In this document: positions 43,198 to 51,791 of the stretch, piece after piece
How the letters are laid out: every line of letters begins with the position of its first letter
Position numbering within the stretch: position 1 is the stretch's first letter
NCBI GenBank assembly: GCA_030949995.1
Contig: JAUZRY010000086.1
Location: 1 to 64,000 of the forward strand
DNA length: 64,000 nt
Source: Ardenticatenia bacterium
GTDB lineage: Bacteria; Chloroflexota; Anaerolineae; Ardenticatenales; Ardenticatenaceae
Direction of reading: 5' to 3'
Position numbers and translations under genes: made by a program
Notes under the pieces: model-generated
Databases searched by the model: none
What the model was told of the DNA's origin: nothing
The model's input: the letters and a program-made list of their open reading frames with translations, nothing else

Positions 43198-43225
43198 TTG
43201 ACATGGGAGCCCGCTGTGGTATAAT
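43198..43225 (+). promoter_or_regulatory. Consensus promoter of tRNA-Cys
   Basis: TTGACA (43198-43203), 16-bp spacer, TATAAT (43220-43225), 12 bp before the tRNA. Confidence 0.8.
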
Positions 43226-43236
43226 GGAAAACGCGG

Positions 43237-43308
<72 letters not shown>

Positions 43309-43312
43309 TCCC

Positions 43313-43336
43313 AGCCCGCCAACGGCGGGCTTTTTT
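43313..43336 (+). terminator. Rho-independent terminator of tRNA-Cys
   Basis: AGCCCGCC-AAC-GGCGGGCT followed by T5: a classical intrinsic terminator five bases after the tRNA. Confidence 0.9.
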
Positions 43337-43491
43337 CCTTGGTTTCCGGTGAATTCGACACATGTTCCCGTGGGATCCCGTGTTCCCGCCAGGGATGACG
43401 TCGGTGGGGCCGGGAACCCGAATCAGCAGTGGGAAGAGTGAGGCGAGGGCGCCCCATCCTCCCACGGCGTACACGAGAGAGGAGGCCCCCA

Positions 43492-45580
43492 ATGCCCAAC
43501 CGCTTGGCCCAGGAAACGAGCCCGTACCTGCTCCAACACAAGGACAACCCCGTGGACTGGTACCCGTGGGGGCCGGAAGCCTTCGAGCGGGCGCGGGCCG
43601 AGGACAAGCCCATCTTCCTCAGCATCGGCTACTCCGCCTGCCACTGGTGTCACGTCATGGAACGGGAGTCCTTCGAGGACCCCGAGACCGCTCGCCTGAT
43701 GAACGCGCACTTTGTGAACGTGAAGGTGGACCGGGAGGAGCGTCCGGACGTGGACGCCATGTACATGGACGCCGTCCAAGCCCTCACCGGCTCCGGCGGC
43801 TGGCCCATGTCCGTCTTCCTCACGCCGGAGGGCAAGCCCTTCTACGGCGGCACCTACTTTCCGCCGGTGCCCCGCCACGGCCTCCCCTCCTTCAAGCAAG
43901 TGCTCCTCTCCATCGCCCATGCCTGGAAACACCAGCGGGACCAGATCGAGGACCAGGCCGGCCGGCTGGTGGAGTACATCCGCCGGCGCACTCTGGTCGA
44001 GCCCCAAACTGATAATCTCACCCCGGACGTGATCGCCCAAGCCCTGGAGCAGGCGATCCGCCACTACGACCCCGAGTGGGGCGGCTTCGGCCGCGCGCCC
44101 AAGTTCCCCCAGCCGTCGGTGCTCGCCTTCCTGCTGCGCGCCCACCACCGCACAGGGGACAATCGTGCCGCCCACATGCTCCGCCGTACGCTGACCCGCA
44201 TGGCTCGTGGCGGCATCTACGACCACCTTGGCGGCGGCTTCCACCGCTACGCCGTGGACCGTTTCTGGCTGGTACCCCACTTCGAGAAAATGCTCTACGA
44301 CAACGCTCAGCTCGTGCGCGTCTACCTGTGGGCGTGGCAGGCCTTTGGTGACCCCCTGTACCGTCAGGTGGCCGAGGAGACGCTGGCCTACGTCCTGAGG
44401 GAAATGCGCCACCCGGACGGGGGCTTCTACAGTGCCCAAGATGCCGACAGCGAAGGGGAGGAGGGCAAGTTCTTCGTCTGGCACGAGGCGGAGATTGACG
44501 CCCTCCTGCCCCCCCGAGGTGGCCCACGCCGTGAAGACCTTCTACGCCGTCTCCGCCACGGGCAACTGGGAGGGCAAGAACATCCTGTGGGTGCCCAATG
44601 ACCCTGACGTAGTGGCGCGCACCTTGGAGATCTCCCCCGAAGAGCTGGACGCCCTCCTGGCGCGCGCACGCCGCACCCTGTTCGAGGCCCGTCGGCAGCG
44701 CGTGCCCCCGGCCACCGACACCAAGGTGCTCACCTCGTGGAATGCCCTTATGTTGGCCGCCTTTGCGGAAGCCGGCCGCATTCTGGGCCGCCCGGAGGAC
44801 GTGGCTGTCGCCGTCGAGAACGCCGAGTTCCTGCTCACCGCCCTGCGCGACAGCGATGGTGCCCTCCGCCACGTGTGGAGCCCCTTGGACGGGCGGGCAC
44901 GGGTGCACGGCCTGTTGGAGGACTACGCCTTCCTCGCGGACGCACTCGTGACCCTCTACGAGGCCACCCTCGACGTACGCTGGCTGACCGAGGCCCGCGG
45001 GCTGGTCGAGCGGATGCTTGCCCACTTCTGGGACGAGGCACGGGGCGGCTTCTTCGACACGTCCGCCGGGACTGACGACCTGATCGTGCGCCCCAAGGAG
45101 CTGGTGGACAACGCCATCCCTGCCGGCAACAGCGTCGCCGCCACAGCACTCCTCCGGCTGGCCGCCTATTGGGACGACGACACCCTGCGGGAGCGGGGCG
45201 AACAGACCGTCCGCCTGGTGGGCCGCGCGGCCGCCGAACAACCCTTGGGCTTTGCCAACTGGCTCTGTGCCCTGGACACCCTCCTCCACCCGCCCGTGGA
45301 GCTGGCCCTAGTGGGGCCGGTTGGGGAGTGGGCGCCCTTCCTGGACGTGTTGGCCCGCCGCTACGTGCCCACACTGCTCCTGGCAGCCGCCGAGGCGGAG
45401 GAACAGGCTGCTCCGCTGCCCCTCCTGCGGGGACGCACCGCTTTGGGGGGAAAAGCCACCGCCTACCTGTGTGAACACTTCGCCTGCCGAGAACCCACCA
45501 CTGATCCCGACGTGCTGGCCGCCCAGCTTGACAGACTCCTTGGCCGGCACGGGGAAGACGAGGAGGAGCCCTTCCCGTGA
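43492..45580 (+). CDS. DUF255 thioredoxin-like protein (YyaL/SPATA20 family), one frameshift
   Basis: The repaired protein has 695 residues, normal for the family. The N-terminal thioredoxin-fold domain has [33 protein letters not shown] and GGTYFPP. An (alpha/alpha)6 barrel like N-acylglucosamine epimerases follows ([65 protein letters not shown]). The extra C lies in the run 44519-44525. The start is ATG 43492 with GAGGAGG. The biochemical role of the family is not settled. It overlaps the next gene by 4 bp. Confidence 0.9.
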
Positions 45581-46164
45581 ACGCACCACCGTCCCTGCGA
45601 CCAACCGACCCGGTCCTGATCGCCTATGTGCCGCGCCCCCGTGACCTCGACTTGGCCCGTCAACAGCACTGGTATCGGGTGCCCGCTGACCGCGCACCTC
45701 GCGCCCTGGAGGACGCCCGCGCCCTGGCCTTCTACCAGGGGGGGCGTTTCGGGGAGGAGCGGTGGCGCGTGGCCTGGTGGGCGCCGGTGGTGGACCGACA
45801 GCACCTGCCCCGCCGGGAGCTGTTGCCCCAGGAGCCCGACCACCCGCGGGCCGATCACCTCTACGTGCGCGTGGACTTGGGGCCCCTGACGCCGCTGCCC
45901 CACCCCCTTGTGGCCCGGCGGGGGCGCCGGCTGCTCTTTAAGCCCACGACGTGGGGCGAACTCTTGGGCGCTGCCACCTTGGACGACCTCTTCGCGGCAC
46001 GTCATGCCGCGCGGGCCCATCCCCTGTACCCTGTGCTTCACGCCCTCTGGCCCGAAGAGCTCTTCCACATCCGGCCGGGGGAAGCGCGCCAACTGCGGCT
46101 CCTGAAGGAGCCTCCCCTCGGAGGCACACAGTGGGCGCGCGCCGGGGGGAGCCCCGCGGCGTGA
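45577..46164 (+). CDS. Conserved-looking hypothetical protein
   Basis: This 195-residue soluble protein starts at GTG 45577, overlapping the DUF255 stop (GTGA), so the two are coupled. Features: VLIAYVPRPRDLDLARQQHW, ALAFYQGGRFGEERWRV, RRELLPQEPDHPRADHLYVRV, LFKPTTWGELLGA. No catalytic motif can be named with confidence. The pattern recalls uncharacterised proteins I associate with Chloroflexota genomes. The end is Ala/Gly-rich. Confidence 0.75.
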   Translation: MNAPPSLRPTDPVLIAYVPRPRDLDLARQQHWYRVPADRAPRALEDARALAFYQGGRFGEERWRVAWWAPVVDRQHLPRRELLPQEPDHPRADHLYVRVDLGPLTPLPHPLVARRGRRLLFKPTTWGELLGAATLDDLFAARHAARAHPLYPVLHALWPEELFHIRPGEARQLRLLKEPPLGGTQWARAGGSPAA

Positions 46165-46224
46165 GCTGCGGCCCCGAGGCCGAACGCGGCACATGCCACC
46201 ACGAGTGTCAAGGGAGGAACCACC

Positions 46225-46725
46225 ATGCGCGTGGCGGTCTTGAGTGACATTCACGACAACATCTGGAACCTGGAGGCGGCCCTGCACGACATCGCCGGGC
46301 GGGGGGGCGACGTGCTCCTCTTCCTGGGGGACTTCTGTGCGCCCTTCACTCTGGCCCAAATGGCCGAGGGATTCCGGGGCCCTATCCACGCGGTCTTCGG
46401 CAACAACGACGGCGATCCCTTCCTGTTGGCCCAAGTGGCCTCTAAGTTCGACCACGTGCACCTGTACGGCCCCTTCGCCGAGCTGGAACTGGCCGGACGG
46501 CGCGTGGCGCTGAATCACTACCCGGAGATCGCCCGCCGGCTCGTGGAGAGCGGCGCCTACGACGCGGTCTTCAGCGGACACAACCACCAGCGCCACCTGG
46601 ACGTGGTGGGCACCACTCTCTGGGCCAACCCCGGTGAGGTGATGGGCCGCTTTGGGGCCCCGAGCTACGGCCTCTACGATCCGGCCAACCACGTGTTCGA
46701 GCACGTGGACATCCGCCGGGAGTGA
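46225..46725 (+). CDS. YfcE/MJ0936-type metallophosphoesterase
   Basis: The protein has 166 residues with the five metallophosphoesterase blocks: SDIHDN, FLGD, GNNDG, a His in LNHYPE and SGHNHQRHL, then WANPGEV. It is a small cytoplasmic phosphodiesterase; the substrate is unknown. The start is ATG 46225 after GGGAGGAACCACC. It is followed after 6 bp by holB. Confidence 0.92.
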   Translation: MRVAVLSDIHDNIWNLEAALHDIAGRGGDVLLFLGDFCAPFTLAQMAEGFRGPIHAVFGNNDGDPFLLAQVASKFDHVHLYGPFAELELAGRRVALNHYPEIARRLVESGAYDAVFSGHNHQRHLDVVGTTLWANPGEVMGRFGAPSYGLYDPANHVFEHVDIRRE

Positions 46726-46731
46726 GGGCGG

Positions 46732-47811
46732 ATGGAGGAGATCATCGGGCACCGCCGGGCCGTGGAACGCCTGGCACGGGTGGCCGCCCAACAGGCTCCT
46801 GCCCACGCCTACCTCTTCGTTGGCCCTCCCCACGTGGGCAAGCGCACCGTGGCGCGCTGGTTTGCCCGTGCCCTGGTCTGCGAGGGGGATGGACCGGCCC
46901 CCTGTGGCCGCTGCCGGGCTTGTGGGCTCGTCCACGCCGGCCGTCACCCGGACGTGCGCGCTGTTGACCTGGAGGCCCAACGCCACCTGTTGGGCGAAAA
47001 ACGGCCCTCCGCCGTCTACAAGGTTGAGCTGGTGCGCCGGCTCCAGGCCGACTGGGCCATTCGCCCTCTTGAGGCCCCCTGGAAGGTGCTCATCGTGGAA
47101 CGGGCCGACCGCATGACCCCCCAGGCGGCCAACGCCTTTCTCAAGACCCTCGAGGAACCCCCTCCCTTCGTGGTGCTGATCTTGACCGCCCTGGACGAGG
47201 AGAACCTGCTGCCCACCATCCGCTCCCGGTGTCAGCTTGTCCGCCTGCGTCCCGTGCCGGCAGGCGAGATTGAGGTTGCCCTGCGCGGGCGCGGTGCCGA
47301 CGCCGAAGAGGCGCGCCGGCTGGCTCGCCTGAGCGGAGGGCGCGTGGGATGGGCGATCCGGGCCCTCGATGAGCCCGCCGTGGTGGCCGCCTACCAGGAG
47401 GCTGTCGAGCTCCTGGAGCGCCTGCTGCGGGCCACCCGGAGCGAACGCCTCCAGGAGGCCGAGCGCTTGGCCCGCCGCCCGGACGGGTTGGATATCTTGG
47501 CCTGGTGGCTCACGTGGTGGCGAGATATGTGGCTCCGACACCACGGCGTGGCCGATGCCCTTGGGCTGCCATCACCCCAAGGCCTTCAGGAGGCGGCCGG
47601 CCGCCTGTCACCCCTGGCAGTGTACTGGATCGTGCGTCGCGTGGAGCGCTCGGCGAGGATACTGGAGGAGACCAACGTCAACCCTGAACTCGTGTGGGAC
47701 ACTGTTGTGCTCGGCCTCCCGCGCCTTGGAGATGGAGGCCGGGCGCGGAAGGCCAACCGTGGCCGCGGAGAGCGATTAGCCGGACGGGAGATGCGGGCGC
47801 CGGGGGATTAG
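46732..47811 (+). CDS. holB: DNA polymerase III delta' subunit
   Basis: The protein has 359 residues with a RuvB-like AAA fold: P-loop variant VGPPHVGKRTVARWFARAL, zinc site CGRCRACGLVHAGRHPD, IVERADRMTPQAANAFLKTLEEPPP and the SRC sensor IRSRCQLVRLRPV. It is a clamp-loader subunit; delta' usually has no ATPase activity. It converges with spoVS, with a 4-bp overlap. Confidence 0.9.
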   Translation: MEEIIGHRRAVERLARVAAQQAPAHAYLFVGPPHVGKRTVARWFARALVCEGDGPAPCGRCRACGLVHAGRHPDVRAVDLEAQRHLLGEKRPSAVYKVELVRRLQADWAIRPLEAPWKVLIVERADRMTPQAANAFLKTLEEPPPFVVLILTALDEENLLPTIRSRCQLVRLRPVPAGEIEVALRGRGADAEEARRLARLSGGRVGWAIRALDEPAVVAAYQEAVELLERLLRATRSERLQEAERLARRPDGLDILAWWLTWWRDMWLRHHGVADALGLPSPQGLQEAAGRLSPLAVYWIVRRVERSARILEETNVNPELVWDTVVLGLPRLGDGGRARKANRGRGERLAGREMRAPGD

Positions 47812-48098
47812 CCTGCCGTGGTCGGCGCTGCTGGCTGCTCGCGTCGCTCGACAGTCAACTTCACCGCGGTGCGTTCCTGGCCGTCGATGTCGATCTCCAC
47901 GAACGAGGGAATGCAGACAATGTCAATGCCATCTTCGGCCAGGTAGGTGCGCGCGATGGCCACGGCCTTGACCGCCTGGTTGACGGCGCCGGCGCCAATG
48001 GCCTGCACCTCGGCCACATGGCCCTCCCGGATGACGCCGGCGATGGCCCCGGCCACAGCCGTGGATCGCGAGCGGGCTGAGACTTTGAGAACCTCCAT
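47808..48098 (-). CDS. spoVS: SpoVS-family protein
   Basis: The protein has 96 residues with the Alba-like SpoVS pattern MEVLKVSARSRSTAVAGAIAGVIREG, IGAGAVNQAVKAVAIARTYLA and VCIPSFVEIDIDGQERTAVKLTVE. In Bacillus it affects spore development; it also occurs in non-spore-formers such as Deinococcus-Thermus and Chloroflexota, where it may bind nucleic acid. It is monocistronic with its own promoter. Confidence 0.92.
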   Translation of the reverse strand: MEVLKVSARSRSTAVAGAIAGVIREGHVAEVQAIGAGAVNQAVKAVAIARTYLAEDGIDIVCIPSFVEIDIDGQERTAVKLTVERREQPAAPTTAG

Positions 48099-48234
48099 GC
48101 CACCCTCCTTTATCGCGGGATGCTGCTTTGATTGATACGCTCATGCATGGCCTCACGACCTGCGCCGAAGCCCCCGCGCCCTCCCGTGCCCCGTGGTGGC
48201 AGCCGGGCAGGCGGCGACAGCGTGGGTTGCCCCC

Positions 48235-48264
48235 ATTGTAGCACAAAAGGGGGCATTTGGTCAA
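48235..48264 (-). promoter_or_regulatory. Promoter of spoVS
   Basis: Minus strand TTGACC (48259-48264), 18-bp spacer, TACAAT (48235-48240), with a leader of about 130 nt. Confidence 0.55.
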
Positions 48265-48324
48265 CGTGGCCCCGTGGAGGAAAAACGTTCAGCCCCAATG
48301 GGCCCCAAAAGGCCCCTCAGCGGG

Positions 48325-48353
48325 TTGACGTTCCGCCCATTTCATGCTATAAA
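48325..48353 (+). promoter_or_regulatory. Promoter of the TraR/DksA-like gene
   Basis: TTGACG (48325-48330), 17-bp spacer, TATAAA (48348-48353), 74 bp before the ATG. Confidence 0.7.
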
Positions 48354-48426
48354 AGGCCACTTTTGGAGCGATTCCCGTGAGGTTTTCGTTGAACGCCTCA
48401 AAAATCCCCACGCGGAGGAATGCTCG

Positions 48427-48774
48427 ATGGACAAGGACGCCACACGCGAACGCCTTGAACAGGAGAGACGCATTGTCGAACAGGAAATTGAACGCCTCAA
48501 GCGCGCCATCCAGGCCGAAACGGAGTTCGAGCCCGAGGATAGTGCCCCTGACCTCATCGAGCGGGAGAAAAGTGTAGCCCTGCTCCAGTCGTTCGAGGCT
48601 CGCCTGCGGGAGATCCTCGACGCGCTGGAGACCGTTGAACAGGGCACGTATGGCATTTGTGAGCGGTGTGGCCGCCCCATTGACCCGGAGCGCCTCAACA
48701 TCATGCCCGAAACTCGCCTCTGCGTGCGCTGCAAGGCCGAGACCGAACAGCGCTACCGCCGCCGTTTCCTGTAG
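48427..48774 (+). CDS. DksA/TraR-family zinc-finger protein
   Basis: The protein has 115 residues. An N-terminal coiled coil (about 1-70) precedes a C4 zinc finger (YGICERCGRPIDPERLNIMPETRLCVRC). Such proteins enter the secondary channel of RNA polymerase, although the acidic DxxDxA tip of DksA is not evident here. The start is ATG 48427 with GGAGG nine bases upstream; the track ORF starts too early. It is followed by upp. Confidence 0.88.
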   Translation: MDKDATRERLEQERRIVEQEIERLKRAIQAETEFEPEDSAPDLIEREKSVALLQSFEARLREILDALETVEQGTYGICERCGRPIDPERLNIMPETRLCVRCKAETEQRYRRRFL

Positions 48775-48816
48775 GGCGCTCTTCCTGTCCGTGAACTTTG
48801 GTGGAGAGAATCTCCT

Positions 48817-49479
48817 ATGGCTGATGTCCACGAGTCACAGCACCCACTGGTGAAGGAGCAACTGACACGGCTGCGCGACCCCGCCACGCCGCCGGCCACC
48901 TTCCGCGCCGTGATGCGCCGGCTGACGGGGTTGCTCATGTACGAGGCCACCGCCGACATGCGCGTTCACCCCGTGACGGTGACCACGCCGCTGCACGCCG
49001 AAGCCCAAGGCGTGTGCGTGGCCGAGCGTGTGGGGCTGATCCCCATCCTCCGGGCCGGGTTGGGCATGGTCGAGGGGGCCCTTGACCTCTTCCCGGACGC
49101 CGAGGTGTGGCACATCGGCCTCTACCGTGACGAGGAAACCTTGCGTCCCGTCACCTACTACAACAAACTGCCCCGCCGTCCCCGGGTGGATGTCTGCTTC
49201 ATCCTGGATCCCATGCTCGCCACCGGCGGGTCAGCAGCGGCGACGGCCTCGATCCTGAAGGCGTGGGGGGTCGAGCGCATCAAATTCGTCGGCATCTTGG
49301 CCGCGCCCGAGGGCATTCATCACCTGCAGGCCCACCACCCCGATGTCGTTGTCCACGTGGCCCACGTGGACCGGCACCTCACGCCCTCCCCCCAAGGTCC
49401 TGACGACCCGCCGGCGGGCTTCATCGTGCCCGGCTTGGGGGATGCCGGCGACCGCCTCTTCGGAACCGGACCACGATGA
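48817..49479 (+). CDS. upp: Uracil phosphoribosyltransferase
   Basis: The protein has 220 residues. Motifs: [61 protein letters not shown] and the PRPP site [17 protein letters not shown], then [12 protein letters not shown]. It salvages uracil to UMP. It overlaps the following transferase gene by 4 bp. Confidence 0.96.
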   Translation: MADVHESQHPLVKEQLTRLRDPATPPATFRAVMRRLTGLLMYEATADMRVHPVTVTTPLHAEAQGVCVAERVGLIPILRAGLGMVEGALDLFPDAEVWHIGLYRDEETLRPVTYYNKLPRRPRVDVCFILDPMLATGGSAAATASILKAWGVERIKFVGILAAPEGIHHLQAHHPDVVVHVAHVDRHLTPSPQGPDDPPAGFIVPGLGDAGDRLFGTGPR

Positions 49480-50564
49480 GCCTCTTCCTGGTGCCGCTGC
49501 TGGTTGGCTTTGGGGTGACTGTGGCGGCCGTGCCGCCGACCATGTGGTTGGCCGGGCGTTGGCGCCTGATTCAGCACCCCCGCCGGCCCCAGGACGTACA
49601 CGTGCGCCCGGTGCCCAGGGCCGGAGGGGTGGCTATGGTGCTGGGGTTCCTGGTGGCTGTGGCCGTGGCCCAGTGGCTGCCGGTGGAGCGCTCGGACCCG
49701 AACGAAGTGATACGCCTGCGGGGGCTCGTGGTCGGAGCGGTGCTGGCCGCCGTGGCCGGCCTGGTGGATGACAGGCGCGAGCTCCCGCCGGGGCCCCAGC
49801 TCGCCGTTCAAGTGGGGCTGGCGCTCGTGGCCGCGTGGCACCTGATCTTCATCGAACGCTTCCGCAACCCCGTGGACGGCTCCCTGGTGGTGGTGCCCCT
49901 CTGGATCGTGGTGCCCTTCACCGTCCTCTGGTTCGTGGGCACCATGAACACCCTGAACTGGCTGGACGGGCTCGATGGCCTGGCGGCCGGCGTGGCCGCC
50001 ATTGCCGGGACAATCTTCGCCCTCCACATGCTCCGCATGCAACAGTACAGCGTGGCACTGCTGCCCCTGGCCTTGGTGGGAAGCGCGTTGGGGTTTCTGC
50101 CCTACAATTTCAATCCGGCGCGTGTCTTCATGGGCACCACCGGTTCCCTCTTCCTGGGGTACACCTTGGCCGCGCTGAGCATCATGGCCGGGGCCAAGGT
50201 GGCCACCATGCTGTTGGTCCTGGCCGTTCCCATTCTCGACGTGGCCTGGCAGATCGTGGCCCGCCTGCGGCGGGGGGTGAGCCCTTTCCAGGGCGACCGG
50301 GGGCACCTGCACCACCGCCTCTACGACGCCGGCTACTCCCAGCGGCAGGTGGTGGTGGGCTACTGGGGGGTCTGCGCCTTTCTGGGGGCCCTGGCCCTCC
50401 TCCTGCCGGCACCCCTCTACAAGCTCCTGGCCTTGACCTTCTTCGGCTCCTTAGGCGCCTTGGTCCTGCGCGTGCTGGTGCCCCCTCATGTCTCGCCACC
50501 GGTCGCTCAGGGCCCGGCCACCGAGGCAGAGGGCTCCGAGATGGGCACCTCAGGATCGGAGTGA
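49476..50564 (+). CDS. MraY/WecA-family undecaprenyl-phosphate sugar-1-phosphate transferase
   Basis: This 362-residue protein has about ten membrane helices. Motifs: [15 protein letters not shown], the metal/substrate DD in [31 protein letters not shown] and the His motif [21 protein letters not shown]. The block that is usually FMGDxGSLFLG reads [11 protein letters not shown], so a normally conserved Asp is Thr. It transfers a sugar-1-phosphate (commonly GlcNAc-1-P) to lipid carrier at the start of surface polysaccharide synthesis. It converges with the oxidoreductase gene (58-bp overlap). Confidence 0.9.
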   Translation: MSLFLVPLLVGFGVTVAAVPPTMWLAGRWRLIQHPRRPQDVHVRPVPRAGGVAMVLGFLVAVAVAQWLPVERSDPNEVIRLRGLVVGAVLAAVAGLVDDRRELPPGPQLAVQVGLALVAAWHLIFIERFRNPVDGSLVVVPLWIVVPFTVLWFVGTMNTLNWLDGLDGLAAGVAAIAGTIFALHMLRMQQYSVALLPLALVGSALGFLPYNFNPARVFMGTTGSLFLGYTLAALSIMAGAKVATMLLVLAVPILDVAWQIVARLRRGVSPFQGDRGHLHHRLYDAGYSQRQVVVGYWGVCAFLGALALLLPAPLYKLLALTFFGSLGALVLRVLVPPHVSPPVAQGPATEAEGSEMGTSGSE

Positions 50565-51679
50565 ACCGGCCCGCCGTGGGGGGCCTCCGCGTCCAGGCGG
50601 ACCAGCGTGGCGCCGGCCGCGCTCCGGTAAATGGCCTCAATGATCTGCACGCCCACAAGCCCCTCTTCCGGCGTCACCAGGGGTGCTTCCCGCCCCAGAC
50701 AAACGTCCACGAAATGCTGGAGCTCTCGCAGGTGGGAGGGCTCCTCGTTCTCCACAATGTGGGGCTCCAAGTTCATGCGCGTGCCGAAGAGCTCGCCCCG
50801 GACGCGCAACACCTTGCGCCCGCCCACCGGATTGCGCAATTCGGCGGCCCCACGGGTGCCTTCCAAGCAGAGGGAGATCTCGTCCACGTCTTCGAGGCGG
50901 GAGACCCACGAGACATTCAGCCCAATGGCGGCGCCCGTGGCGAAGCGGATCAGGGCTGTGGCCGCGTCCTCCACCGGGTAGGGGCTTGGCTCCATCGGGG
51001 CGATGAGGGCGCCAGGTTCCTCGTCCGTCACGTCCGAGAGGCCTGTGAAGAGGACGCCGAAGACCGTCTCCGGCCTGGGAAAGTCGAGCATCCAGAGGGC
51101 TAAGTCGAGCATGACGATGCCGGTGTCCCAGAGGGGACCGCCCCCGGCCTGAGCCTTGCTGGTGAACCAGCTTGCCATTTGGGGATGGCGGGTGGCGCGC
51201 AGCCAGCTTGCCCGCACGTGGTAGACATCGCCAATGGCGCCCTGGGAGACCATCAGCTTGAGCGCGCGCACGTCGTTGCGGAAGCGGTTGTTCATGCCGA
51301 CGAAGAGGGTGCGGTTGGCGGCCCAGGCTGCCTCGACCATGCGGCGCGCGTCCGCGGCCGTGAGGGCCATTGGTTTCTCGACCAACACGTGAACGCCGTT
51401 CTGGAGACATCCCACGGCGATGGCCGCGTGCAGGTAGTTGGGCGTGCAGATGCTCACGGCGTCCAACTCCGTGTGGGCCAACATGTCCCGGTAGTGGGTG
51501 AAGACGTGGGGGATGTCAAACTTGTCGGCCACGTAGCGGGCCCGTCGGCCGTTCACGTCGCTCAGGGCGACCACCTCCACGTCGGGAATGCGCAGGTAGT
51601 TGGGAATGTGGCCGTGGACATCATCGGTGGCGATGGCGCCCACGCCGATCACGCCCACGCGCAGTTTGCGGGTGGACAT
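50507..51679 (-). CDS. Gfo/Idh/MocA-family oxidoreductase
   Basis: The protein has 390 residues. An N-terminal Rossmann domain (LRVGVIGVGAIA, the EKPMAL-type motif in VLVEKPMALTAADARRMV) precedes a C-terminal alpha/beta domain (GGGPLWDTGIVMLDLALWML). It is an NAD(P)-dependent sugar or inositol-type dehydrogenase, substrate unknown. The start is ATG 51679 with GAGGAGGGG upstream. The tail beyond about residue 370 overlaps the transferase end and looks unstructured. Confidence 0.9.
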   Translation of the reverse strand: MSTRKLRVGVIGVGAIATDDVHGHIPNYLRIPDVEVVALSDVNGRRARYVADKFDIPHVFTHYRDMLAHTELDAVSICTPNYLHAAIAVGCLQNGVHVLVEKPMALTAADARRMVEAAWAANRTLFVGMNNRFRNDVRALKLMVSQGAIGDVYHVRASWLRATRHPQMASWFTSKAQAGGGPLWDTGIVMLDLALWMLDFPRPETVFGVLFTGLSDVTDEEPGALIAPMEPSPYPVEDAATALIRFATGAAIGLNVSWVSRLEDVDEISLCLEGTRGAAELRNPVGGRKVLRVRGELFGTRMNLEPHIVENEEPSHLRELQHFVDVCLGREAPLVTPEEGLVGVQIIEAIYRSAAGATLVRLDAEAPHGGPVHSDPEVPISEPSASVAGP

Positions 51680-51791
51680 TGTACCCCTCCTCGTGTCTCG
51701 AAGTTGCGGTGCCGCCGTTGGCAACCGCCTTTGCCTCACCGTTGCCTAGCACTTGGCCTCCCCATCCACGGCTGCCCTCTCCGCCAGGTGC

